Below, piece by piece: positions 27,439 through 38,300 of a DNA stretch of 64,000 bases (positions within the stretch are counted from its first letter, which is position 1; each line of letters begins with the position of its first letter). The notes beneath the pieces were generated by a model. The model had not been told where the DNA came from and did not search any database. It saw nothing but the letters and a program-made list of their open reading frames with translations. The position numbers were made by a program, and so were the translations under genes. Where the stretch lies: assembly GCF_001548115.1 (NCBI RefSeq), contig NZ_AP014821.1, positions 372,001 through 436,000 on the forward strand, given 5' to 3'. This stretch comes from Geminocystis sp. NIES-3709. GTDB taxonomy: Bacteria > Cyanobacteriota > Cyanobacteriia > Cyanobacteriales > Cyanobacteriaceae.

Positions 27439-28139
27439 AATTAATCATAATAGATACTTTGATAAAATGAGATTCAAATAAATAATCTTAAAGAAAAACT
27501 GAATCTTAAACAAATTGTTACAAAGAATATTGTATTAAGAGAGTATTTTCCATCAAGAATAGTTAAATTGATAAAAAATTATGAATAATATTTTGAGCTT
27601 CGTGTCTGATTATAAGTTCTGAATAGTTTCATTAGACATAATGGTATTAGAGGAAATAGCATTTATCGTCTTAACTAAAATCAATGACATCCCTCAAATT
27701 ATTCAAGAATGTTTTTGAGAATAGAATTTTAATCTATTTTTTTGAATGTTTCAAGTTTAATCTTTACAAAGAATAGTTAAGTTTTCTATCAAAAATCAAA
27801 AACCTTTCACTACATCTGCTTTAATAAAATTAGATTGAAATAAATAATTTAAAATTTAAAAACAATCAGAAACAAGAAAAATAGTTATATCTTATAATTT
27901 ATAGTTTACAGATACTTTGAAACTTTTTACAAGTAGCTAGAATAAACTATAATCAATAAGTAAATTAAAATAATTATTAGGGCTTATCTTTTGCTTTGCT
28001 TAATATTTATTTAGAAAAAACTTAGGTTTTGAACAAAGATTAAAGATAAAAATTGCCATTAATAACATAAAGAAAAGATTTACCGATAATTGACTTTCTT
28101 TACTGTTTTTTGATTTTATAGTCAAGGAGATTCATCATT
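27439..28139. other. Long AT-rich intergenic region upstream of ppsA
   Basis: Seven hundred bases lie between divergent transcription units. An AAGGAG ribosome binding site lies ~11 bases before the ppsA ATG. A 25-codon ORF (27642-27719, MVLEEIAFIVLTKINDIPQI) is the only open stretch of note and cannot be supported as a gene. No tRNA, riboswitch or strong hairpin was found. Confidence 0.5.
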
Positions 28140-30650
28140 ATGATAAATACCGCTCCCGAAAAAATTAGTACTACTACCAAACAGGAAAAATTCGTTTTGT
28201 GGTTTGAAGAAGTAGGCATCGAAGATGTGCCAATGGTGGGAGGAAAAAATGCCTCTCTAGGGGAAATGATTCAACAATTAACAGCTAAAGGTGTTAACGT
28301 ACCCACAGGATTCGCTACTACTGCTTATGCTTATCGTTACTTTATCAAAAAAGCAGGTTTAGAAGATCAACTCCGCAAAATTTTCGCTAATTTGGATGTA
28401 GAAGATTTACCCAATTTACAAACAGTTGGGCGACAAGCAAGGGCATTAGTTTTAAATACGCCCTTCCCTAAAGAGTTAGAGTTAGCAATCTCCGACGCTT
28501 ATTTTAAACTCTGTCAACGCTACGGTGCAGATCCTACTCTTTGTACTACAGAAGACGAAGAAGAAATGATGCGTTTGCGTAACTGTTCTTACGATACAGA
28601 TGTGGCAGTCAGATCATCCGCAACGGCGGAAGACTTGCCCGATGCTAGTTTTGCCGGACAACAGGAAACCTACTTAAATGTTCATGGGGTAAAACAAGTT
28701 CTCGAATCTTGTCATAAATGTTTCGCTTCCATTTTTACCGATCGAGCTATATCATATCGTACTGTGAAAAACTTTGATCATTTTGAGGTAGCCTTATCGG
28801 TGGGTGTGCAAAAAATGGTACGATCGGACTTAGCATCTTCTGGAGTTATGTTTAGTATCGACACGGAAACAGGCTTTAAAGATGCCGCCTTCGTTACTTC
28901 CGCCTATGGTTTAGGGGAAAATGTGGTACAAGGTGCCGTCAACCCTGATGAATTTTTCGTCTTCAAACCCACTCTAAAACAAGGCTTCAAACCCATTTTA
29001 AATAAGCGTCTCGGCTCGAAAGAGATCAAAATGGTATATGATTTGGGTGGTGGTAAACAAGTTAAGAACGTTCCTGTCTCGGAATCTGAGCGTCTTCAAT
29101 ATTCTATTACCGATGAGGAAGCCTTAACCCTTGCTCGTTGGGCTTGTATTATCGAAGATCATTACAGCGAAAAAAGGGGGCAAAATAGCCCGATGGATAT
29201 AGAATGGGCAAAAGATGGTCAAACGGGTCAATTATTCATCGTCCAAGCCCGTCCAGAGACCGTACAATCGCAAAAATCTAGTAATGTCCTCAAAGACTAT
29301 AAACTAAAAGCTACAAGTGAAGTATTGATTACGGGTCGTGCTGTGGGTGAAATGATTGGTCAAGGTTTAGCCCGTGTTATCCTCAATGTCCATCAAATTG
29401 GTGAGTTTAAAGCGGGTGAAGTACTGGTAACTAACAAAACTGATCCCGATTGGGAGCCTATCATGAAAAAAGCTAGTGCGATCGTCACTAACCAAGGGGG
29501 GCGCACCTGCCATGCCGCAATTATCGCCCGTGAAATGGGAATACCAGCGATCGTTGGTTGTGGTAATGCTACGGGTATCTTAAAAACAGGTCAAGATGTT
29601 ACGGTGTCTTGTTCAGAGGGAGAAGAAGGACGGGTGTATTCTGGTTTAGTACCCTTCGACATCATTGAAACCCAACTGGATAATTTACCGAAAACTCGCA
29701 CAAAAATCTTGATGAATGTGGGTAATCCCGAAGAAGCATTCAAATTAGCCTCCATTCCTTGCGATGGCGTTGGTTTAGCTCGTTTAGAATTCATTATCGC
29801 TAACCATATCAAAGCGCATCCTTTAGCCTTGATGAAATTCGATGAATTAACCGATGAATCCGTCAAGAAAGAGATTGCCGAGTTAACTTTAGGCTACCAA
29901 AATAAAGCCGATTTCTTTGTCGATAAAGTCGCTCAAGGTGTAGGTACGATCGCAGCCGCCTTCTATCCCAATCCCGTAGTGGTTCGTATGTCTGACTTTA
30001 AATCCAATGAGTATGCTAACCTCTTGGGGGGTGCAGACTTTGAACCGAAAGAAGAAAACCCCATGATTGGTTGGCGTGGTGCGTCTCGTTACTACGATGA
30101 AAAATACCGTGATGCTTACGGTTTAGAATGTAAAGCCTTAAAACGTGTCCGTGACGACATGGGCTTAACTAACGTAATTCCAATGATTCCTTTCTGTCGT
30201 ACTCCCTACGAAGGTCGCCGAGTATTAGCAGAGATGGAAAAACATGGTTTAAAACGGGGTGAAAATGGCTTACAAGTCTATGTAATGTGTGAAATTCCTA
30301 GTAACGTTATCCTTGCAGATCAATTTACCGAAATTTTTGACGGTTTCTCCATTGGTTCAAATGATTTAACTCAGCTTACACTAGGACTCGATCGAGATTC
30401 CTCATTAGTAGCACACATTTTCGATGAACGCAACCAAGCCGTTAAAGATATGGTAGCCATGGTGATTGAAAAAGCGAAACGCAACGATCGTAAAATCGGT
30501 ATTTGTGGACAAGCGCCCAGCGATTACCCTGAATTTGCCCGTTTCTTAGTGGAGTTAGGTATTGACTCCATCAGTTTAAATCCTGATTCCTTACTAAAAA
30601 CTTTGCTTGATATTGCTAAGTTAGAAGAAAGATTAGACGCAAATAAATAA
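28140..30650 (+). CDS. ppsA: Phosphoenolpyruvate synthase
   Basis: PpsA converts pyruvate and ATP to PEP, AMP and phosphate through a phosphohistidine. The 836 residues show the ATP-grasp N-domain (GGKNASLGEM near 35, VAVRSSATAEDLPDASFAGQ near 155-175). The swivelling phosphohistidine domain has GGRTCHAAIIARE with catalytic His458, and the TIM-barrel PEP domain follows. The C-terminal catalytic Cys is C789 in GICGQAPSDYPEF. The motif GGRTCHAA rather than the PPDK GGMTSHAA separates it from pyruvate phosphate dikinase. Length is a little over the ~800 of E. coli PpsA, mainly at the N-terminus. AAGGAG precedes the ATG. It is rich in CGATCG sites. Confidence 0.95.
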   Translation: MINTAPEKISTTTKQEKFVLWFEEVGIEDVPMVGGKNASLGEMIQQLTAKGVNVPTGFATTAYAYRYFIKKAGLEDQLRKIFANLDVEDLPNLQTVGRQARALVLNTPFPKELELAISDAYFKLCQRYGADPTLCTTEDEEEMMRLRNCSYDTDVAVRSSATAEDLPDASFAGQQETYLNVHGVKQVLESCHKCFASIFTDRAISYRTVKNFDHFEVALSVGVQKMVRSDLASSGVMFSIDTETGFKDAAFVTSAYGLGENVVQGAVNPDEFFVFKPTLKQGFKPILNKRLGSKEIKMVYDLGGGKQVKNVPVSESERLQYSITDEEALTLARWACIIEDHYSEKRGQNSPMDIEWAKDGQTGQLFIVQARPETVQSQKSSNVLKDYKLKATSEVLITGRAVGEMIGQGLARVILNVHQIGEFKAGEVLVTNKTDPDWEPIMKKASAIVTNQGGRTCHAAIIAREMGIPAIVGCGNATGILKTGQDVTVSCSEGEEGRVYSGLVPFDIIETQLDNLPKTRTKILMNVGNPEEAFKLASIPCDGVGLARLEFIIANHIKAHPLALMKFDELTDESVKKEIAELTLGYQNKADFFVDKVAQGVGTIAAAFYPNPVVVRMSDFKSNEYANLLGGADFEPKEENPMIGWRGASRYYDEKYRDAYGLECKALKRVRDDMGLTNVIPMIPFCRTPYEGRRVLAEMEKHGLKRGENGLQVYVMCEIPSNVILADQFTEIFDGFSIGSNDLTQLTLGLDRDSSLVAHIFDERNQAVKDMVAMVIEKAKRNDRKIGICGQAPSDYPEFARFLVELGIDSISLNPDSLLKTLLDIAKLEERLDANK

Positions 30651-30703
30651 TTATAATATTTGGGTAGGGTCAAATTATAAAGCCTTACCCACTCATCAAG
30701 AAG

Positions 30704-31915
30704 ATGCAACAAAATATTCCTAGAATAGAATCTCTAAAAGTCCAAAATTATCGGGCTTTACATAACCTTGAATTAAAAGAGATTACTCCTTTAACAGTAT
30801 TTTTGGGTCCAAATGGTAGTGGAAAATCTACCATATTTGATGTTTTTGCTTTTTTATCAGAATGTTTTACAGAAAGTTTAAGAACGGCATGGGATAGACG
30901 AGGACGATTTCGTGAATTGCGTACTAGGGGCAGTGAAGGGTATATTGTAATTGAAATTAAATATAGAGAAGAATATCATCCCAGAAAATCACCAATCATC
31001 ACATATCATTTGGCGATCGCAGAAGAAAATAATCGCCCTTTTGTAGCTGAAGAATGGTTACAATGGAGAAGAAAAAGTAGTGGTAAACCTTTTCGCTTTT
31101 TAGACTTTAAAAGAGGGGAAGGACAAGTTGTTAGTGGTGATACTCCCGATGCTGAAAATGAACGTATTTCAGAAAAGTTAGAATCGCCTGAATTTTTAGC
31201 GGTGAATACTTTAGGACAATTCTCTAAACATCCAAGGGTTAGTGCTTTACGGAAATTTATTACCAGTTGGTATTTATCTTATATTAGTGCTGATAATACT
31301 AAAACTTCTACTGAAGCAGGCGCCCAAGAAAGATTAACTCCCATGGGAGATAATTTACCCAATGTCATTCAATATCTAAAGGAAGAACATCCAGAAAGAC
31401 TAGATAAAATATTGGAAATTCTTTCTCTTCGTATTCCTCGTCTGGAAAAAGTGGAAGCATCAATTATGCCTGACAATCGTCTTTTATTACAAATCAAAGA
31501 TGCTCCTTTTGTTCAACCGATACTCTCAAAATTTGCTTCTGATGGAACATTAAAAATGTTAGCTTATTTAACTCTCTTGTATGATCCTCAAGCACCTCAA
31601 TTAATAGGTATCGAAGAACCGGAAAATCATTTACATCCTCGTTTATTGCCTGAATTAGCCGAAGAATGTCGTAGTGCGTCTAGTAATACTCAGTTAATGG
31701 TAACAACTCATTCTCCTTTCTTTGTAGATTCTTTAAAACCTGAAGAGTTATGGGTTTTATACCGAGATGAAAAAGGTTTTACCCAAGCAAAAAGAACGGC
31801 AGATATGAAGGGAGTAAAAGAATTTATTGAACATGGTGCATTATTAGGCTCTTTATGGATGGAAGATTATTTTGATGTGGGAAATCCTTTGAAAAATTCT
31901 GGTAAGGGAAGATAA
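30704..31915 (+). CDS. OLD-like AAA_21 ATPase of a two-gene ATPase/TOPRIM module
   Basis: The 403-residue ATPase has Walker A GPNGSGKS at residues 35-42, a Q-loop region with [14 protein letters not shown], and a signature-like [10 protein letters not shown]. Walker B is [13 protein letters not shown] (about 300-312; Glu replaces the usual first Asp, as in many AAA_21 proteins), and [11 protein letters not shown] supplies the switch His. It is the first gene of a pair: the DUF4276 TOPRIM-like gene starts 19 bases downstream. Full OLD nucleases fuse these two activities; split pairs are known in anti-phage and plasmid-exclusion systems. Only one CGATCG lies in the two-gene region. A small stem-loop (30662-30690) separates it from ppsA. 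Confidence 0.85.
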   Translation: MQQNIPRIESLKVQNYRALHNLELKEITPLTVFLGPNGSGKSTIFDVFAFLSECFTESLRTAWDRRGRFRELRTRGSEGYIVIEIKYREEYHPRKSPIITYHLAIAEENNRPFVAEEWLQWRRKSSGKPFRFLDFKRGEGQVVSGDTPDAENERISEKLESPEFLAVNTLGQFSKHPRVSALRKFITSWYLSYISADNTKTSTEAGAQERLTPMGDNLPNVIQYLKEEHPERLDKILEILSLRIPRLEKVEASIMPDNRLLLQIKDAPFVQPILSKFASDGTLKMLAYLTLLYDPQAPQLIGIEEPENHLHPRLLPELAEECRSASSNTQLMVTTHSPFFVDSLKPEELWVLYRDEKGFTQAKRTADMKGVKEFIEHGALLGSLWMEDYFDVGNPLKNSGKGR

Positions 31916-31934
31916 ATTTTAGGAGTAAACAACC

Positions 31935-32654
31935 GTGAATTTAGAGTTTTTAGTTGAGGAAGCATCTTTAAAAGAAGCGTTACAAAATTTATTACCAAAG
32001 ATATTACCTTCTGAAATAACCTTTAATATTCACGATTTTCGAGGGAAAGAAGATTTATTGAAAAAACTGCCTAATCGTTTAAAAGGTTATAAGGCTTGGA
32101 TTCCTAATGATTATAAAATTATTGTGATGATTGATGAAGATAGAGAAGATTGTCTTAAATTAGGTGATTTCTAATAATAAATATACCTGCTAAATCCCCC
32201 TAGCCCCCAAAACACAAAGAGGAAATTATAAAGAAGATGGGTAAATTCTTTCTTGGAAATGGCCTTAAAACAAAAATTAGAAGGTATTGCGAAACAAACT
32301 GGTTTTATTACTAAAACGTCAAGAACAAATAATCAAGATTTTCAAGTTCTTAATCGCATTGTTGTAGAAGAATTAGAGGCATGGTTTTTTGGTGATATAA
32401 ATGCTATTCGTCAAGCCTATCCAAGGGTATCACAAAATTTGATCAATCAAAAACCCTATCGAAATCCTGATAACATCAAAGGGGGAACTTGGGAAGCATT
32501 AGAAAAAATTTTAAATAAAGCCGGTTATTTTCAAGGTGGATTACAAAAATTAGTCTGTGCTAGAGAAATTTCTGGGTATATGAATCTAAATGAAAATCGC
32601 TCTAAAAGTTTTCAAATTTTTGTTCAAGGTTTACTAGAAATAATTAAAACTTAG
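31935..32654 (+). pseudogene. DUF4276 TOPRIM-like gene split by a 102-bp insertion
   Basis: The 5' part (GTG at 31935 after TAGGAG) encodes NLEFLVEEASLKEALQN..KIIVMIDEDREDCLKL. It contains the TOPRIM Glu (LVEE) and DxD (DEDRED). It then runs into in-frame stops at 32172. The same frame resumes at 32265-32268 with KQKLEGIAKQTG and continues through FQVLNRIVVEELEAWFFGD and PDNIKGGTWEALEKIL to 32654. Removing 32163-32264 plus one TTA joins ...DCLKL to KQKLEG and gives a 204-residue protein of normal DUF4276 length. The intervening DNA has terminal inverted repeats. Unless the element excises, the TOPRIM product is truncated after its metal motifs, so the module is probably inactive. Confidence 0.85.
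32163..32264. mobile_element. 102-bp MITE-like insertion with TIRs and TTA target duplication
   Basis: The insert begins GGTGATTTCTAATAATAAAT and its other end, read on the opposite strand, begins GGCCATTTCCAAGAAAGAAT; 18 of the first 25 positions agree by hand alignment. TTA flanks both ends (32160-32162 and 32265-32267), as expected for a 3-bp target duplication. The centre holds a C-rich tract (AAATCCCCCTAGCCCCC). It has no ORF, so a transposase would have to act in trans. Insert plus duplication is 105 bp, an exact multiple of three, which leaves the host frame intact but adds stop codons. Confidence 0.75.
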
Positions 32655-33118
32655 TATGTGTAAAATTACCATTACTAGACTTAAAATATGATAATTTGTT
32701 TATAATATTGATCAAAAAAATTTATCTTAATTTAAACTTAAGAATATAATTTATAATCTCTTTAAATAAGAATGAGAGTGACAAGTTTTGTAAATCTTGC
32801 AATTAAAATATTATAGCTTTAAGAAAATAAAAATAGTGTTTCATATTTAATTAAAATAAATATAATTGATCAAAATATCTATCAAAGAGATAATGTTATT
32901 TATAGTTTTATTTCCTTCTTTACAAATTAATCAATGATTGAGGAAATATAGTTGATTATATACTAACTAAAACTCGATCGAGATTCTTTTTTTGTTTTAA
33001 AATAAGGCTTAATAATTAGTCAAAATTAGAAAAACTCTTACAGCCGATAAAAACTTTTATTAATTAAAGTTAAAATCCTTATACAATATTTGATAACTTT
33101 TTCAACAAAATTTAATCG
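32655..33118. other. AT-rich intergenic region before the M16 gene
   Basis: About 460 bases separate the split DUF4276 gene from the next gene on the same strand. The DNA is extremely AT-rich, with one CGATCG near 32976. I see no ORF, RNA or strong hairpin. Confidence 0.45.
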
Positions 33119-34363
33119 GTGAAGCAAAATCAAAAACATATCCAAAAAACAACTCTTAACAACGGTATAACATTAATTGTTATTGAAAATCCTACCACAG
33201 AAATAATAGCAGGACGAATTTTTTGCCGTAATGCAGGAAGTTTATGGGAAGCAACCCATCAAGCCGGAATTTTTCATCTTTTAGCTAGTGTAATGTCTAA
33301 AGGCACACGTCATCTATCTTCTTTAGAAATAGCAGAAAAAGTAGAATCGATCGGTGCAGCATTAGGTACAGATACTTCTAGTGACTATTTTTTAGTAGGT
33401 ATGAAAACTATTACCGAAGATTTTAGCGAAATTCTTGCTCTTGCCGGAGAAATTATCCGTTATCCCTCTTTTCCTGATACGGAAATTGAATTAGAAAAAA
33501 AAATAACTTTACAGAACATCCTTTCACAAAAAGAACAACCCTTTAACCTTGCTTTTAGTCAGTTAAGGGAAATGATTTATGGACAACATCCTTATGGTTT
33601 TTCTGTTTTAGGTACGGAAAATACTTTGAATCAATTAACTGCTTTTGATTTGAAAGAATGTCATCAAAAACACTTTACTCCTGATAACTTTGTTATTAGT
33701 CTAGCAGGAAAAATTAATTTGGATCAAGCGATCGAGATGGTAGAAAATATTTTCGGTGATTGGCAAAAATCCCATAATAGGAATAAACTTAACCCTTATC
33801 CATTGTACCCCCAAGCACTCGATCGAAAAATTGAACAGGAAAACCAACAATCTATCATCATGATGGGATACCTATCCCCAGAAATTACCCACCCAGATTA
33901 TCCCATACTCAAACTATTAACCACCTATTTAGGTAATGGCTTATCAAGTCGCTTATTTGTAGAATTGAGAGAAAAGAGAGGATTAGCTTATGATGTCTCA
34001 GCTTTTTATCCCACAAGGCTAGATAAATCTCAATTTGTGGTGTATATGGGTACAGCTTCTCAAAATATTGAAATAGGAAAAGAAGGTTTATACAACGAAA
34101 TTCAAAGATTAAGACAGGAAAAATTAAGTGCCAAAGAGTTAGAAATAGCTAAGAGTAAACTTTTAGGGCAATATGCTTTAGGAAAACAAACAAACGCCGA
34201 ATTTGCTCAAATTTTTGGATGGTATGAAACCCTCGGCTTAGGAATTGAATACGACGAAATTTTCCCCCAACAAATTAATAATGTCACCCTTGAAGATATA
34301 CAACGAGTAGCTAATACTTACTTAAAAGATAGCTCTTTATGCACTTCGATCGTAGGAAAATAA
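33119..34363 (+). CDS. M16 peptidase-family protein lacking the zinc motif
   Basis: The 414-residue protein has the two-domain half-clamshell of M16B processing peptidases, including HKHFTPDNFVISLAGKI and the C-terminal EKRGLAYDVSAFYPT (the R/Y substrate-binding segment). The inverted zinc motif HxxEH is degenerate: the sequence reads GIFHLLASVMSKGT, so H53 is kept but the catalytic Glu is Ala56 and the second His is Ser57. It should therefore be the non-catalytic, substrate-binding partner of an HxxEH subunit, as with alpha-MPP. In cyanobacteria two M16 genes are often adjacent, but the catalytic one is not next to it here. The start is GTG at 33119. Confidence 0.88.
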   Translation: MKQNQKHIQKTTLNNGITLIVIENPTTEIIAGRIFCRNAGSLWEATHQAGIFHLLASVMSKGTRHLSSLEIAEKVESIGAALGTDTSSDYFLVGMKTITEDFSEILALAGEIIRYPSFPDTEIELEKKITLQNILSQKEQPFNLAFSQLREMIYGQHPYGFSVLGTENTLNQLTAFDLKECHQKHFTPDNFVISLAGKINLDQAIEMVENIFGDWQKSHNRNKLNPYPLYPQALDRKIEQENQQSIIMMGYLSPEITHPDYPILKLLTTYLGNGLSSRLFVELREKRGLAYDVSAFYPTRLDKSQFVVYMGTASQNIEIGKEGLYNEIQRLRQEKLSAKELEIAKSKLLGQYALGKQTNAEFAQIFGWYETLGLGIEYDEIFPQQINNVTLEDIQRVANTYLKDSSLCTSIVGK

Positions 34364-34401
34364 ACAAAAACACATTTTATATTCTAATTTGTAGTCAAAG
34401 T

Positions 34402-34779
34402 TTAATCATCAAGACGTAAGAGTTTACGGTAAAACTTTTGCGAAAAATCCGTTTGACGAGATTGTTTAAAATTTTTAATTAATAGAATTAGAAATTCGAT
34501 AAATTCCGAATTAGATAAGTTAACCTCATAACTCAAATCTGCACTGCCATCAAACTGAATCCGACACCGAGTTGGTTCAGCTGGTAATCTTGAAACATAC
34601 CAAATAGCGACAAAAGGAATATTTTTTTTCCCCTCGATGATTCTTTCTCCTTCTAAAAATCCTTGTTGATATAAACTTAAAGCATAGGGCAATATTTCAT
34701 GTTGTTCTTTTCCATAGTAAGGTTGATACATTAAAGTATCGGCTTTACTGGCAGGTTGTAATTTTTCAATACTAGACAT
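34402..34779 (-). CDS. Conserved cyanobacterial protein, EbsA-like (type IV pilus-associated)
   Basis: The 125-residue soluble protein reads MSSIEKLQPASKADTLMYQP, GFLEGERIIEGKKNIPFVAI and EPTRCRIQFDGSADLSYEVN, and ends FSQKFYRKLLRLDD. The pattern is strongly reminiscent of EbsA, a cyanobacterial protein required for type IV pilus assembly and biofilm self-suppression. I recall this from memory and could not check it. No signal peptide or membrane helix is present. It is convergent with the M16 gene and has a long upstream AT-rich region. If it is EbsA, the PilD peptidase at 1891 would belong to the same pathway. Confidence 0.6.
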   Translation of the reverse strand: MSSIEKLQPASKADTLMYQPYYGKEQHEILPYALSLYQQGFLEGERIIEGKKNIPFVAIWYVSRLPAEPTRCRIQFDGSADLSYEVNLSNSEFIEFLILLIKNFKQSRQTDFSQKFYRKLLRLDD

Positions 34780-35390
34780 CTTTTTTTCCCTTTATGTGCC
34801 TTAATTTAAGTCAATGCTTATTGTAACTAAAATGTTAATAAAAATCTCCATTAATTTTCTAGGGGATACTTGCTAACAAGATAATTTGATTTTTATAAGG
34901 GTAAATAAGAAACAACAGACAATAGATAAATATTGTCAATTATTGGAATTTATTATCGATTTTATATCTCATATTCTAATCATTAAGTTTTATTAGATCG
35001 ACATATTTCTCAAATGCTTTTTATTTTATGAACAATATTATATAAATGTAAAAATTTAAAAACAATAGAGTAAAAATTCATTCTATATAGTATTATTTAA
35101 TCCTATAGCTTATATAAGTCTTGAGTGATTTAGAATACAAAAACAACAAACATATATCAAAAAAAATTGATGTATTTTATTTAAGAATTAATATCTATTC
35201 TAAAATTAACTCATGAAATATTAACTTCTCAATGGGTTTTTATGTTTTTAAAAAACTATTGTTAAAAGATCTGAAAAATGTAAATTAGAAATTATAACAT
35301 GATATTTAAGAACATAAAATAATTGACAGCAAAGTGAATTTATTTACACTTAATTACTGATTTTACTATACTTTCTTAGGAGAAAATACG
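34780..35390. other. Divergent intergenic region upstream of the RTX-like gene
   Basis: Six hundred bases between divergent genes hold both promoters. Towards 35391 there is a good candidate promoter (35323-35350) and a ribosome binding site AGGAG at 35379-35383, eight bases before the ATG. The rest is AT-rich without an ORF. Confidence 0.5.
35323..35350 (+). promoter_or_regulatory. Candidate promoter of the RTX-like gene
   Basis: A perfect -35 hexamer TTGACA (35323-35328) is followed after 16 bases by TACACT (35345-35350) as -10, 41 bases before the ATG at 35391. A TATACT at 35367-35372 is an alternative -10 that would lack a matched -35. Confidence 0.4.
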
Positions 35391-38300
35391 ATGACAACAC
35401 TTAATGGAACAGGTTTAGCCGATTCACTCAATGGATCTTCTTTGAGTCCTTTAACTATAAATGGTCTTGCTGGAGATGACACTTTACTTGGTGGTCTTCA
35501 GGGTGATACTTTAGATGGAGGAGATGATAATGATTCAATTATTGCCAGTCGTGGAAATGATAGTATTATTGGAGGCAGTGGAGATGACACTATCAACTAT
35601 GCAAATATCGGTACTGCCGTTACTCTTCAAGCTACGGGATTATTAAGTAAAGGTTCTTTTGGTACAGATACTCTTGTCGGTGTAGAAACTATTATTGGTG
35701 CAACCAATCGGGCAAACGTTATAGATGCATCTAGTAGCACATCAGCAGTATTAGTAGATTTGGCAAATGACACTCTAACTGTTGTTGATTTTGATGGTAT
35801 GGGTGGTGATCTCAATTTTCAAATCATTAATTTTGTTAATGTCACTGGTGGTAGTAATGATGATACGATTATCGGCAATTTAAGTAACAATGTTTTAAAC
35901 GGCAGTGCTGGAAACGATAGTATTCTCGGCGGTTTAGGCAACGATACGATCGATGGTGGTGCTGATAATGATTCATTGCTTGGAGGAGATGGAAACGATC
36001 GAATCCTGAGTGGCATCGGTGATGACACAATTTTAGGTGGCATGGGCAATGACACTATTGTTCTTGTTGCAGGAGATAAATTAGTCTATGGTGGAAATGA
36101 TACAACTTTTGATCAAGGAACCGATACTGCTGACTATTCCCAATTAAATGAAAGTATAACTCTTCAAGCTACTGGTTTAGTCGTAAAAGGGGCTGGTGGT
36201 GCTTCTGGTACAGATACTCTAGCAGGAATAGATAATATTATAGGTGATACAGGAACTGGTATTGTTAACACGATCGACGTTTCTAATGAAGATTTGGGTG
36301 GTGGTGCGATTGATGTTGATTTAGGTACAAACACCCTAGATGTTGTCAACGTAGATTTTGGATCGGGTGTTATTCCTTTAGTTTCTTTTGGAGTAACTAA
36401 CTTCATTAACGTAGTTGGTAGTAATGGCAGTGATACCATTACAGGAAGTAGCCTTGCCAATAACTTACAAGGTGGAGATGCAGACGATACCATTAATGGC
36501 GGTTCAGGAAACGATACTATTCTTGGAGACGCAGGAAGTGATACTCTAAATGGTGGGTTGGGGAATGATAGTGTAGTTGGTGGTGATGGTGACGACACTC
36601 TTATCGGCAGTCGTGGTAACGATCGACTCATTGGTGGTGACGATATGATGACCACAGACACCGCCGACTATTCTGATTTAGGTCAACGTGTTACCCTCAG
36701 ACCACAAGGAGTTGTAGCTAAAGATGGAGGGTTTGGAACTGATACTTTAGTAGGCGTTGAAACAATCATCGGAACGACGGGGCAATCAAACCTTATTGAT
36801 GTTTCCACTAGCAGTTTAGACATAAACGTTGACTTGGGTAATGATACTTTAACCGTCATTGATTTTGACGGTATGGGTACTGATCTTAACTTCGATGTCA
36901 TAAACTTTGTTAATGTAACTGGTGGTAGTGGCAACGATACTATAATTGGTAGTGCTGTCGCTAATACATTAAATGGAGGTGTTGGTGATGATAGCATCCA
37001 AGGAGGTGCTGAAAATGATAATCTTAATGGTGGTAATGGTAATGACATCCTAGAAGGTGGTGACGATAACGATACAATAATTGGCAGTAGCGGTAGTGAT
37101 TCTATTTTTGGTGGTGTTGACGGAACTGACAGTGGAACAGACACCGCAAATTACTCTGCACTAACTCAAGCCATTACCTTACAACCTTTGGGAGTAGTAG
37201 CAAAAGGCACTCTTGGTACGGATACCTTATCGGGAATTGAAACTATTATCGGTGCAACCAATCGAGCAAATGTCATAGATGTCTCTACTGCTAGTGCAGG
37301 TCTGAGCATTGAAGTTGACTTAAGTAATACGAGTACAGATAATTTAACAGTTGCCGATAGTGGAATGACTTTCATGGGTAGCTTTGCCGTACGAAATTTC
37401 CGTAACGTAATTGGTACTGACGGTAATGATACGATTACAGGTGATTCTTCCACCAACTTATTAGATGGTGGTGATGGTGATGATACCCTTAATGGCGGTA
37501 CTGGAAATGACACTCTTGTCGGTAGTAGTGGTAATGATAGCCTTTTGGGAGGCACTGGTACTGACACCGCCAATTACTCCTCTTTGGGGGAAATTGTTAC
37601 TCTGGGGGCAACAGGAACAATTACTAAAGAGACTTTAGGCACAGATACACTCAGTGGAGTGGAAGTTATTATCGGCGCGACAGGAGAAAATAATGCGATC
37701 GATGCGAGTACCGCCACAAGTGGTGTTAGTATTACCGTTAACTTAGCTACTACTACTAACAACTTGACTATTGCAGGAGTTCCTTTTGCGACTCTACCAA
37801 ATCCCATCTTTTCTGTACGCAATTTTGTCAATGTTACTGGAACAAATAGTGTTGACAATATTACTGGTAGTACGGTAGATAATACTCTTAGTGGTTTAGA
37901 TGGTAATGACTTCATTGATGGAGGAAGCGGTAATGATAGCCTTGACGGTGGTATTGATGGAGATACTCTTATCGGTGGTATTGGAAATGATACTCTAATT
38001 GGTAATAATGGTGCAGATAGTCTTGTAGGTGGTACAGGCAATGACACTCTGACTGGTGATAGTGGAAATGATACTCTCATTGGTAGTGCAGGAAAAGATA
38101 CTTTGACTGGTGGTGGTGGAAGTAATGTTTTAGATTACAGAACTTTAAGTGATTCTTTGCTCAGTAATTTTGACATCATCACCGATTTTAGTGACACAGA
38201 TGATGACTTCCGAGTCTCTTCCTTCGGGGGATTCAATAATGGAACGTTTAATGTTGCTAGTTTAACTGCTAGTGCTATTGCTTCAGGTTTAAGCGGTATA

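Noticed and set aside
27642-27719. 25-codon ORF in the ppsA upstream gap
   Set aside because: Too short, no ribosome binding site, and no conserved-looking pattern that I could support.
30662-30690. GGGTAGG/CCTTACCC stem after ppsA as a terminator
   Set aside because: Seven pairs with a bulge and no following T run; too weak to list as a terminator.
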